From positions 91,847-155,846 of the forward strand of contig JAUCBJ010008048.1 of NCBI GenBank assembly GCA_032718475.1: 64,000 nucleotides of DNA, in the 5' to 3' direction. Shown piece after piece: positions 25,901-37,900 of this stretch (position 1 is the first letter of the stretch; each line of letters begins with the position of its first letter). This DNA is from Nemertoderma westbladi. Lineage: Eukaryota > Xenacoelomorpha > Nemertodermatida > Nemertodermatidae. The position numbers and the translations under genes were made by a program. The notes below the pieces were generated by a model. It made no database searches. It saw nothing but the letters and a program-made list of their open reading frames with translations, and had not been told where the DNA came from.

Positions 25901-28900
25901 CCGGAATGGAGTGTAAAACACGGATTTCGTTAATTACCAAGTTTTGTTGGATCCGGAATGGAGTGTAAAACACGGATTTTCGTTAATTACCAAGTTTTAT
26001 TGGATCCGGAATGGAGTGTAATACACGGATTTTCGTGAATTACCAAGTTTTGTTGGATCCGGAATGGAGTGTAAAACACGGATTTTCGTTAATTACCAAG
26101 TTTTATTGGATCCGGAATGGAGTGTAATACACGGATTTTCGTGAATTACCAAGTTTTGTTGGATCCGGAATGGAGTGTAAAACACGGATTTTCGTTAATT
26201 ACCAAGTTTTATTGGATCCGGAATGGAGTGTAAAACACGGATTTTCGTAATTACCAAGTTTTGTTGGATCCGGAATGGAGTGTAAAACACGGATTTTTGT
26301 TAATTACCAAGTTTTATTGGATCCGGAATGGGGTGTAAAACGCGGATTCAATTTATTTACCAAGTGTTACGAGATCCGGGAAGGTGTGTAAAACGCGGAT
26401 TGATTCAGGTTAATTAGAAAAGTGTTACTGGATCCGGGAAGGGGTGTAAAACGCGGATTGATTCGGGTTAATTACAAAGTGTTACTGGATCCGGGAAGGG
26501 GTGTAAAATGCGGATTTACGTTAATTACTGAGTTTGTTAATGAGGGACACAACTATTAATGAGGTACACACATTAATGAGGGACACAAACATTAATGGGG
26601 GACACCTTAATAGTTAATAGACACCTATTTCAGGTCAGGTCAGGTATTCTAGGTCATTGATCAAGAAAACTTGCCACCTCCATGCAGCATAAAGGAGGTG
26701 CCACCTGTAGCTGCATAGACCCTCTTACTAGGGCAAATCTGGTCCTGTAACTAGGACCCCCTTCGTTCTGGGATAAGGACGCCCTTGGTCCTGGATTAAG
26801 GACCCATATACTTGGCTGCAGGGGTATATGGCCTGACCAGGCAGATGGTGATCTACCAATGGCTGGTTAGGAGTAGAGTGTTCTCATGTCCACTCTGAGG
26901 GCACTTCACTGCGACCTGCACCTGGCAGCAAGGGTACAGGGCATGACCCAGCAGATGAGCTGCAACAGCCAATGGTGGGTCATGTACGCCAGAGTAGATA
27001 TGGGTGATGGGCCTCATATCTGACTCCATTGCGACACCCACCCTGTGGAATGGCAAACCAGGGTGTGGTATTTGCCCCGAGAGCTGACTCGGCAAAAAAG
27101 CACCCCCCAACCCCCACTATGGATTACATTAGCAATGCGGAGGTCCGGCCACTAGAGGCCAGTGGAATTACCGGACACATTCGGCCTCACAGGCGTCAGT
27201 TAACTCCTGACCGGCTGCCTGTCTCACCCCCTACTGGAGAGAGAGCAGCCAACAATTCTTTGAGTCCCTTTCCTGATGACCTTTCTGGCCCAAACCCTGG
27301 GTCACCAGGGAGGCCAGATTGTGATGGGGAGAGGGATTCTGGAGTTGGAGGCTACTCTCATGTTCCACCCCGACCAACAAAGCCATTGGTGAATCTGAGG
27401 CAAGTCACTAGACTAGCCTCAGTAAACACCCTAACACTCGGGTCCCCAATGCGACAAGGTGAGCTGACTGCCTTGGCAGATAAGCTTTCTCTTAGCGCAG
27501 TGGGTGTTCAAGAGCACCGAATGCAGACTGGACAGACTGATGAGGTTCTGATTAAGGACATGGGGGGCGGTTGGCGACTCGCCCTCGCATCAGCAGATGA
27601 TAGTGGCAATGGTGGAATTGGTCTATTGATGAATCCAACTGCACATGCAGCATTGGACAAAATAGACCAAATCTCTAACCGCATCATCCGTTGCCACTTC
27701 TCATGTTCTGGAAGACTGGCTAAGAAGTTTCCTAAGGTGGTTCTGATTGTGTGCTACTCTCCAACTAGTGTTGCTCCTGTAGAGGAGGTGGAAAATTTCT
27801 ACCACAATCTACAAGCAGCAACTGATGGAGTGGATCAGCATGCATTCTTAACATTCCTGGGAGACTTTAATGCAAGTCTGCATCAATCACCTACATCGCC
27901 CTGGGTCTATAGCAATAGTGTTAACCGAAATTCTGTCCATCTTCAGGATTTTATCTCTGGAAATGGATTGTTTTCGGCTGGAACCCAGTTCAAGAAGCGA
28001 ACTGGAAAGCTATGGACTCATAGTGGACCCAGTGGTCACAAGTCCCAGATAGACCATATTCTGTTTCGTAGGAAATACAGGAGCTCTATACAAGACTGTA
28101 ATGCATTTACACTTCGACCCTTCTCCAGTGATCACCGCCTTATTGTGGCCAAGGTAAGACTTAGTCTGCGTGCTAGCAGAACAACGAAATCTGCCTTGCC
28201 ACGGCATGACTGGTCCTCTCTGTTGCAACAGCCAAGTGTGAGATCCAGCTTCACACTACAGCTGAGCAACAGGTATGAGGCTCTTGCCTCTGAGGCGGCA
28301 GATCACTGTGAGGGCTATACTGCCTTTACAGAAGCAGTTAAGTTAGCAGCTGCAGAAACAGTTCCTGTATACCCTCGAAACAGGAAAAGGGCCCCCTGGA
28401 CTGACAACAAAATTCAGAAGTGCCGAAATGACCTTCATAAGGCGCAGAAAGAGTCCCGACTCAAACAGACTACAGCGGCCAAGAATGCAGTTAAAGCTGC
28501 ATCTAGGTCCCTGAACAGGCAGTACTCTGTTAATCTACAGGAGCTAATAAACCAACAGGTTGATGCCATCAATGATGCTGACGACAGCAGGCAATCATCC
28601 CAGGCATGGAAATCGATCAATCTGCTTACTGGGCGGAAAAGCCAACCAACCACCAAGGTTAAGGCTGAATCACCAGCCGATCGCCTCAATGGTTGGAAAG
28701 CCCACTTTGAAAAGCTCCTCAATAATGACAGGGTATTGCCTGATAACTTTATAGAAGTAAAAGTGTCTGAGTCTGTACTCCCAGATATTCCCATTGGCGA
28801 TATCTCCTTTGCAGAAGTGAAGGCTGCTGCAAAGAGCATTAAGACCAATCGTGCCAGTGGAGTAGATGGTGTTCCCCCTGAGGTCTTTAAAATACCTGAG

Positions 28901-31900
28901 TGTTTAAAGCTCATCTATCCCATCATAGTAGACATGTACCGTACAACAAGAGTCCCACAAGAAATGAAAACAAATAAGTTGGTGCCAGTCCCCAAGAAGG
29001 GCAACCTAACACTCTATGGTTCTTTTCGGGGAATCTCATTGATCTCGATTGCTGCAAAACTATACAATAGAATTCTATTAAATCGCATCAGGGATCCCAT
29101 AGAGAGACTGCTACGTGGAAATCAGAATGGGTTCCGTAAAGGTCGTGGGACCATGGAGCCCATTTTGGCACTTAGAAGGATAATTGAAGAGTTATCAAAA
29201 AAGAAAGACAGGCATCTGGCTGTTATCTTTGTTGACTTCTTCAAGGCCTTTGATTCAGTCTCTCGCTCACGTATGTTCAGCATACTTTCATTATATGGGA
29301 TTCCTGATGAAATTATTGCAGCAATCAGATCAGTATACGATGGTTCGACAACATTTGTGTCTACTGTTGACGGTGACACAGAACCATTTGAAGTGTTATG
29401 GGGCGTACTCCAAGGAGACACACTTGCACCATTCTTGTTCATTATTGTGGTTGACTATGTTCTACGCATGTCCTTAGATCATCATAATGATGATGGGGTG
29501 ATGATAACTCCACCTACTGGCTCCAGAAGTCGAGGAAATCCTGCCAAGTACCTAACTGATCTAGACTTTGCTGATGACTTAGGAGTACTCTCAGAATCAT
29601 TAGAGGGAGCCCAGCGGCTCCTCAGCTCATTAGAACATGCTGCTTCTAGTGTTGGTCTTTTTATTAACTCCAGAAAGACCAAAATTCTGACAGTTAACTT
29701 TGAAAGTCCTCAGCAAGTCTCTGATCGGATGAGCATAAGCTCAAAGGATGGTATGCTTGAGCATGTGGACGACTTCTGTTACCTGGGATCATGGATCCGG
29801 AAGTCAGGTGAGGACCTTCGAATACGTAAGGGAAAGGCATGGGCAGCCTTGAATAGGCTTTCCAGGATTTGGAAGTCACCTAGAATTAATCGGAAACTTA
29901 AGGTCCGATTATTTAGAGCAGCAGTAGTTCCAGTACTCCTCTACGGGAGTCCATGCTGGGCTCTAACTGCTGAGGACACCAAATCTCTGGATGGCACATT
30001 CACAAGAATGCTACGCCGGGTACATTGTGTCAAGTACAATGCACACATCTCCAACCAGACACTATATAACATTGGAGGTGTCTCATTGGTTCCCCCAAGC
30101 TTGACACTAGAACAAAATCGCCTCCGCTTTGCAGGACATTGCTTTCGCCGTGAGGACCAGCCAGTGCATAATCTTGTACTTTGGCAGCCTCATGGAGTGA
30201 ATAAGCATGGTGGACAGCCCATGACTTTCTTGAGACGCATCTTAAAGGACACTGGCCTTAAAGATGCGGATGATCTAGCAAATGTCATGGGTGATAGGGA
30301 GTTGTGGCGGTGCAATTTTGTTGACAAGCCGGCACAGCATTCTTAAAAATGCAGCTGCAATGCAGCATGCCGATCCTAGTAATAGACACCTTAATAATTT
30401 GTCTATGTCTAGGGGCCACACATAAGCTTAATCCGGCTCTGGGGGACACCTTAATAGGGGTCAATGCTTCCCAATGAATTATTAATAAGGGGGATGGTGA
30501 TGCTTGGCCGTCAGACATTATTAGATATTGATTAGCTGAAAAACTATACTACCGTGGGAACGTGACCTCTCTGGTAGAGCGGCTCTGTAGACAATTGTAT
30601 GGTAGGATTACTGTCCTGTTCCCTGATTGGCTTATCCATCCCAACCTCCCTTACAAACAAGAATCAATGTTCTGCCTAGCTGGCGGTAGTTTGTACTGCA
30701 TCATAGCGTACTCTATTTAAGGCCTTGCAAGCGTGCTGCCTTCCTAATTTATGGAGGCTGAACTGTTCAGTATAATTTCTTATTTAATTTCTTATTAAAC
30801 ATGGATGACAGTGATGACTTTGTAAAGGTTCCATTTACGGGATTCGTTATTCCGAGTCCAACCAATGATACAGCCATTGTTGAGCCGCTTGAACTCACTA
30901 CCCAAACATCGTGCACCCCGAGTCCGGAGAAGAAAAAAACCAGGAAAGTCAGCAAGCCAAGAAAAGTTACTAAAGAACAATAAACATTGCACTAATTAAT
31001 AATTGTAACTAGATGAGGGTCTGGGTCTTTATTGCATATGCGTTTTATAAATTGTTCATTAAAACTTACTAATTAACTTGAATCCGCGTTTTACACCCCT
31101 TCCCGGATCCAATAAAACTTGGTAATTAACATAAATCCGTGTTTTACACTCCGTTCCGGATCCAATAAAACTTGATAATTAACGTAAATCCGTGTTTTAC
31201 ACTCCATTCCGTATCCAATAAAACTTGGTAATTAACGTAAATCCGTGTTTTACACTCCATTCCGGATCCAATAAAACTTGGTAATTAACGTAAATCCGTG
31301 TTTTACACTCCATTCCGGATCCAATAAAACTTGATAATTAACGTAAATCCGTGTTTTACACTCCATTCCGGATCCAATAAAACTTAGTAATTAACGCAAA
31401 TCCGCGTTTTACACCCCTTCCCGGATCCAATAAAACTTGGTAATTAACGCAAATCCGCGTTTTACACCCCTTCCCGGATCCAATAAAACATGGTAATTAA
31501 CTTGAATCCGCGTTTTACACTCCATTCCGGATCCAATAAAACTTGATAATTAACGTAAATCCGTGTTTTACACTCCATTCCGGATCCAATAAAACTTTGT
31601 AATTAACGTAAATCCGTGTTTTACACTCCATTCCGGATCCAATAAAACTTGATAATTAACGTAAATCCGTGTTTTACACTCCATTCCGGATCCAATAAAA
31701 CTTAGTAATTAACGTAAATCCGCGTTTTACACCCCTTCCCGGATCCAATAAAACATGGTAATTAACTTGAATCCGCGTTTTACACCCCTTCACGGATTTA
31801 ATAAAAGTTTGTAATTAACGTAAATCCGTGTTTTACACTCCATTCCGGATCCAATAAAACTTAGTAATTAACGTAAATCCGTGTTTTACACTCCATTCCG

Positions 31901-34900
31901 GATCCAATAAAACTTAGTAATTAACGTAAATCCGTGTTTTACACTCCATTCCGGATCCAATAAAACTTAGTAATTAACGTAAATCCGTGTTTTACACTCC
32001 ATTCCGGATCCAATAAAACTTGATAATTAACGTAAATCCGTGTTTTACACTCCATTCCGGATCCAATAAAACTTAGTAATTAACGCAAATCCGCGTTTTA
32101 CACCCCTTCCCGGATCCAATAAAACATGGTAATTAACTTGAATCCGCGTTTTACACTCCATTCCGGATCCAATAAAATTTGATAATTAACGTAAATCCGT
32201 GTTTTACACTCCATTCCGGATCCAATAAAACTTAGTAATTAACGTAAATCCGTGTTTTACACTCCATTCCGGATCCAATAAAACTTGATAATTAACGTAA
32301 ATCCGTGTTTTACACTCCATTCCGGATCCAATAAAACTTAGTAATTAACGTAAATCCGTGTTTTACACTCCATTCCGGATCCAATAAAACTTGATAATTA
32401 ACGTAAATCCGTGTTTTACACTCCATTCCGGATCCAATAAAACTTAGTAATTAACGCAAATCCGCGTTTTACACCCCTTCCCGGATCCATTCAAACTTAG
32501 TAATTAACGTAAATCCGTGTTTTACACTCCATTCCGGATCCAATAAAACTTAGTAATTAACGTAAATCCGCGTTTTACACCCCTTCCCGGATCCAATAAA
32601 ACATGGTAATTAACTTGAATCCGCGTTTTACACCCCTTCCCGGATTTAATAAAACTTTGTAATAAACCTGAATCCGTATTTTACACCCAATCCCGGATTC
32701 AGTAGAAAAATGAATCCGCGTTTTACACTCCGTTCAGTATTTAGCCTAAAACATGAATCCGCGCTTTACACTCCGTTCCGGATCTGAAAAAAAGGCCAAT
32801 CCGCATTTTACACTCGGTTACGGATTCGGTAAATTTAGCAGTGCACGGATCCGCAGATTACACCCTAAAAATGTAAATTCAGTCGACTTCCATAGGGACA
32901 ATGTTAAATGATAGAATCCGGATCCTGATCCGGATCCGCGTTTTACTCTGACCCATTAAAATTGGCGTAATTTGACAAATCTCTGGGATTTTGGAAATTT
33001 GAGATAGAACGAAAAGTGCAAGTAGTGAAAAAAGCCCAATATCTCGAAAACTAAAGGTGATATTACAAAACCGCGTAAATATTTGCAATTTCCATAAAAT
33101 TTCGGTCTTAATAAAACAATAAATATATATTTATTGCCCACCAGTTTCCGTTAACATTAACACGACGAGTTTTACAGTGGATACGAGTATCTACCTGCCT
33201 CAAATAAGCAATTACTCGCACAGTTTCGAGACTTTACATACCCCTAGTTAAAAAGGTAGTTAGTCTGCGTTCAAGAAAAACATTTTGAGTCAAAACAGGA
33301 CGAGCGCAATGAGGCGAATGAAGGAGATAAGTATTGTAAAACTAAAAATGTCATACTTTAAGTTGAAATATAACTTAGATACATTTTGGATGGACTATAT
33401 TGAATTGTAATATTTTCAAAAAAATTTAATTTTTTAACGCCCCTTAGCGGCCAGAGCAAATTTTTATTTTTGAATTAGAAAGCTACTCATTTGTTATGCT
33501 TTATCTTCTAAAGATCGAGCATAATTTTTGTTTGATACTTTTCAAATAATTTTCGAAAGAGCAGCTTTATTTGTAAAATGTTATAACAGATGAACAATAA
33601 ATTGCAAAACTCAAATAACTGTTCGAATTTAAATATTGCGCACAATAGGAGCTTTAATTTGATACCAAAAACTTGACCAGAAAATGGCGGAGGCGTATTG
33701 ATTTGAAAATGAAAATGCCATGTTTCCGAGATAATTGCCTTTAAAGTTTGAACCTTCCCGCGCAAAAACTGTCTGTTAATATGTGAGAATGTCTGTCAAC
33801 ATATATCTAGCAACACGAATTTTCTATGTGGGTTATCGTAGTCGCTGATTTATTTCAGAGGTCAGTTTAATGAAACATAGTTTGTCTGTATGTCGGTCTT
33901 TCTGTCTATCCGACTATCTGTCCGTCAAATATAAGAAAAGAGAACACCATGTAGCTAAAAGTTTAGCTATATGGGTTTCCTGGTCGCGGAATTCATTTCG
34001 AGTGTCAGTTAATTTGATGCCTTACTCCAAATTGTCTGTATGGCTGTCGGTTATATTTTGACGGACAGACTGACAGGCATATACAGGAACGACAAGGCCA
34101 AATTTGAATACCGACATCACAAATGAAGACACGGACCAAGAAAACCCATAAAGGATTTTTTATAAACAGATAGTATATATGCTTTCTATTTAATTTCCGA
34201 TGTTTGGTGGAATCACTGTCTGTCGGTTGTCTGCCTGTCTTATAATTTGACGAAGAGACCGTCATACGGAAAACCAGGGATAACACGAGAATTAAATGAG
34301 GTATCGCTAAGCGGTTTACAGATTTGAAATCCTCATTAAATTCTGCTCTACAGATGAAATTAAAACAAAATTAAATATTAATTCGGTGGGGCTACTTCTA
34401 CGTACGGTATACCCCGCTCCCCTTAAAATAAACTCGGTTACAGAAACGGTTTTCTAAGCAAAAGAACCTCGACGACTAACTTTTCTTTTTCTAGCAAAGA
34501 GTTTTCCAACTGCAGCTCACGAACTTGTTCCCTCAGTCTCGTCTGCGATTCTTCGGAGTAACCCTCGGTCCGTATTCCACTGACATTCAGTTTCGGAAGA
34601 GAAGAATGGCGCGTTATAATACAATCATTTTCAGCTGCCAGCTACAATAATAATACAATGGTACACTAATTAGAAGGATACTTTGCCAGGTCCTAAACTA
34701 AAGGCATGGCTAGGGGAGCATTAATTTATTACAATCACAAAATAATACCTACTGGTAGCAGGTGCGAAAACTGGCCACATTATCGTGCTACCTTATCTTC
34801 CAATGTTTGTTTGTAAAATAATAATACTAAATAATCGCGAAAAAACCTGGTGCACAAAAATCATAAAACTACAAAAACAGTGAAAGTCACGTGATTCTTA

Positions 34901-37900
34901 ACAAATATTTAAGCAGTAGGTTAGTTAACCAACTCGATATATTAAAATATAGAGATGGTTAAGGTCAGTTTCGCGATTTAATATTAAAAATATTTACACT
35001 TACAGTTCAAATTATTTGTTATTTAAAGTATATATGAGATATTGTTATGTTTTTTTCTTTAAGTTTTTTTCTCAATCCTGACTGGCGTACTGCAAGGTGA
35101 CACATTAGCACCATTACTATTTGTAATTGTGCTGGATTACGCAATGAGGACGGCCACAAAGGGTGAAGATCTGGGATTCACACTTCAAGAACGCAGAAGT
35201 AGTAGATATCCGGCAACTACAGTCACAGACACCGACTTTGTGGATGACATCGCCCTGCTCTCTAATACGCTAGCAGATGCACAGCTTCTACTAAATAAAG
35301 TGGAGAGGGCTGCTAAGGAGGTTGGATTGCATATAAATGCTACCAAGACCGAATTCATGACCTTTAATGTTGATGGAAACTTGACAACCATTGATAATAA
35401 TCAACTAAGGAAGGTCGATGACTTCCAGTACCTTGGATCATGGATAGAGAGTAGCAAAAAGGACATAGAAGTTAGGAAAGCAAAGGCTTGGGTAGCTCTA
35501 TCAAAAATGGATACCATCTGGAAATCAGATCTCTCCAGGTACCTGAAGACTAAGTTCTTTCGAGCCACAGTGGAAAGTGTATTTTTATACGGCGGTGAGA
35601 CCTGGACACTGACTAAATCACTTGAACAACGAATTGATGGTTGCTACACAAGACTACTAAGGGCAGCCCTAAACATCAGCTGGAGACAACACATGACAAA
35701 CGCCGAGCTTTATGGTACAATACCACCTGTATCAACCACCCTCCGTGCACGCAGATTAAGATTCAGTGGGCACTGCTGGCGAAGTAAAGACGAGGTCATA
35801 CCAGATCTACTTCTCTGGCAACCAACTCATGGAAAGCGTAGTCGTGGACGACCTGCCATAACATATATAGATCAACTTGAAAGGGATACTGAACTTGGGA
35901 GAAACGAAATTGCGACAACTATGGAGAATCGGGAATCCTGGAAGGATCTCATTTCCACTGTCCGAGTTCGCTCGACCTAGTAGTAGTAGTAGTATTGTTA
36001 TGTTATTATTATTTGTTAAAGTAAGATACGAAACAGCCCTGCTCAAAATTCACTAAAGCGTTCAGTGTGTCTGATAGAGGTACACCACTTGCAATACAAT
36101 TTAAAAACGCAAACATTTTCCAAATAGTAGGCCCTACTTGTTGTTTTAGATGAATACTACGTGTAATAAAACTCGTGTTCTAGAGGTGAATTGTCGGATA
36201 TACAAAGATTACATTTGGGAACCGTATCATGTTGTTTGTTATGTGCAGTCATATAAGTAGTCTTACACTTACACTAATAGTAGACTTAGAGTATTGAGCT
36301 TTTATAATAATAAATCATATAGAATGAATGAACTAGGGTAACACTACTTTCGTGGACAGATCCACAAAATTAATGTGGAAATATTATAATTTAATTGTTT
36401 AATAAGGGAGAGCTTCCAGGGAGTGCTAAAATTGACAAATTCAAAATTACTACATGTTACTATACTATGGGTTTGCTATATTTTGTCACAGATGCTATAC
36501 TTCAAGAATAATTCTAGAAAGTTCCATTTACTACATTTCATTTACTTTTCGTACATCACTTACTCCAATTGCATTGTATTATAAATATATAAATATCAAA
36601 CAAACCTTTCTGGCTTTCCGTTGTTGAGGTGTACTAAATTTTCGTAGAGGATGTAACGGGGGTTTAAACCCGTCGCCGCTGCAGACACTGCCACCGGTGC
36701 TCCCGCCCACAGACTCGCACCACCGTTCCGCACGTAGGAACGTTGCGTTCCCTGCTTGTCGTTGGGAAACATTGGCATTGGGATCGTAAAGACCAACGGG
36801 GGCACCGCAGCCAACTGCAAATGTAATGTGATAAGTTGGTGTTAGGAAACACGCGTAGGCCTTTCTGCCTTTATGATAGAGTCAGGGTATAGGTCTATAA
36901 CTGTATAAACTGATAGGTAGTAAACTAATAGTATGCTACCGTAACCGTACTGCCATACCATACAGCCGTATACTACGAATATAGTATACTATACTTAGTA
37001 CTATATAGTACGAACATTTGACAGTTAGTTAGTTCAGTAGTTAGTTACGAACATTAGTTAGTTGTGTTGTATGTGTTGAGTCTTTGGTGTAGCAGTAACA
37101 GTGTAATTAGCAAGGGCTATCAAAAATTAATTGGGCAAAAAATTAATTGCAATTAATTGACCCAATTATTTGATTGGTGATTTCAAAATAATTGGATAAT
37201 TGATTGCGATGGACGCAATTAATTGGATAATTGATTGCACTGGTACGGTAGCAATTATCCAATTAATTGCGTCCATCGCCAAACCCAATCAATTATCCTA
37301 TTATTATCTATCAATACTACAGTAGAAGGTTAGTCAGCGCCCAGCCTTGCAGCATCAGTAATACTTACCGTTTTTCTGTAGGCTAAATTGCTTACTATAC
37401 AGTGCACGAACCGTACACAAACACAATGTAAAATAAACTATCAGTATCAGTCTTGTTTACAGCATTAGGCCTACCTACTGACTGCATACCACAGCATCAG
37501 TCGTTCATTTTAGTTATCTTGTTAACGGTACTGGTACTGCGGCAGTTTGAGCGAGATACCGGTAGTTTAGTTAGTTATGTCCAATTGTGATTTTAAATCT
37601 TCTGGTCAGTATAATAATTGTTCAGCATGATTAATATATTATTGATATTGAATAGTCAGTCATAATAAAGAAATTATGTAAATATTATATCTTAAACTTT
37701 TTTAAAATAATTGGCAATTAATGGAATACCGGTAATTGATTTTGTAAATTCACAATTACAATTAATTGATTGGCTCAAGACTTTAATTGCAATTAATTGA
37801 TTGATATAATTTCCAATTGCAATTAATTGATTGATAGCATGCAATTAAATTGCAATCAATTTTTGATAACCCATGAATTAGATAATATCATTGTCTTGTC

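Larger units (their letters stand above)
25462..32954. mobile_element. 7.5-kb foldback-like transposon with tandem-array inverted ends
   Basis: The outer ends are GGGTAGGTGTAAAACGCGGA (left) and the inverse of GGGTCAGAGTAAAACGCGGA (right). They are flanked by a perfect 9-bp duplication ATTAAAATT at 25453-25461 and 32955-32963. Each inverted end is built of irregular GGATCCGG words followed by a long array of a 53-bp unit in opposite orientation (left about 1.06 kb, right about 1.88 kb). Non-LINE interior is only about 0.8 kb and carries a small gene-like unit. The architecture matches foldback elements such as Drosophila FB and sea urchin TU. A 9-bp duplication suggests Mutator-like ancestry, by inference. 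No transposase is seen. Confidence 0.87.

Noticed and set aside
25462-32954. Reading the flanking arrays as LTRs of a retroelement
   Set aside because: They are in inverted, not direct, orientation, and the outer ends and 9-bp duplication fit a DNA transposon.
36596-36820. Minus-strand 74-codon ORF (LAAVPPLVFTIPMP...)
   Set aside because: It is an alternative open frame of HMMR exon 2. Phase with exons 1 and 3 and the GCGAPVGLYDP motif support the other frame.
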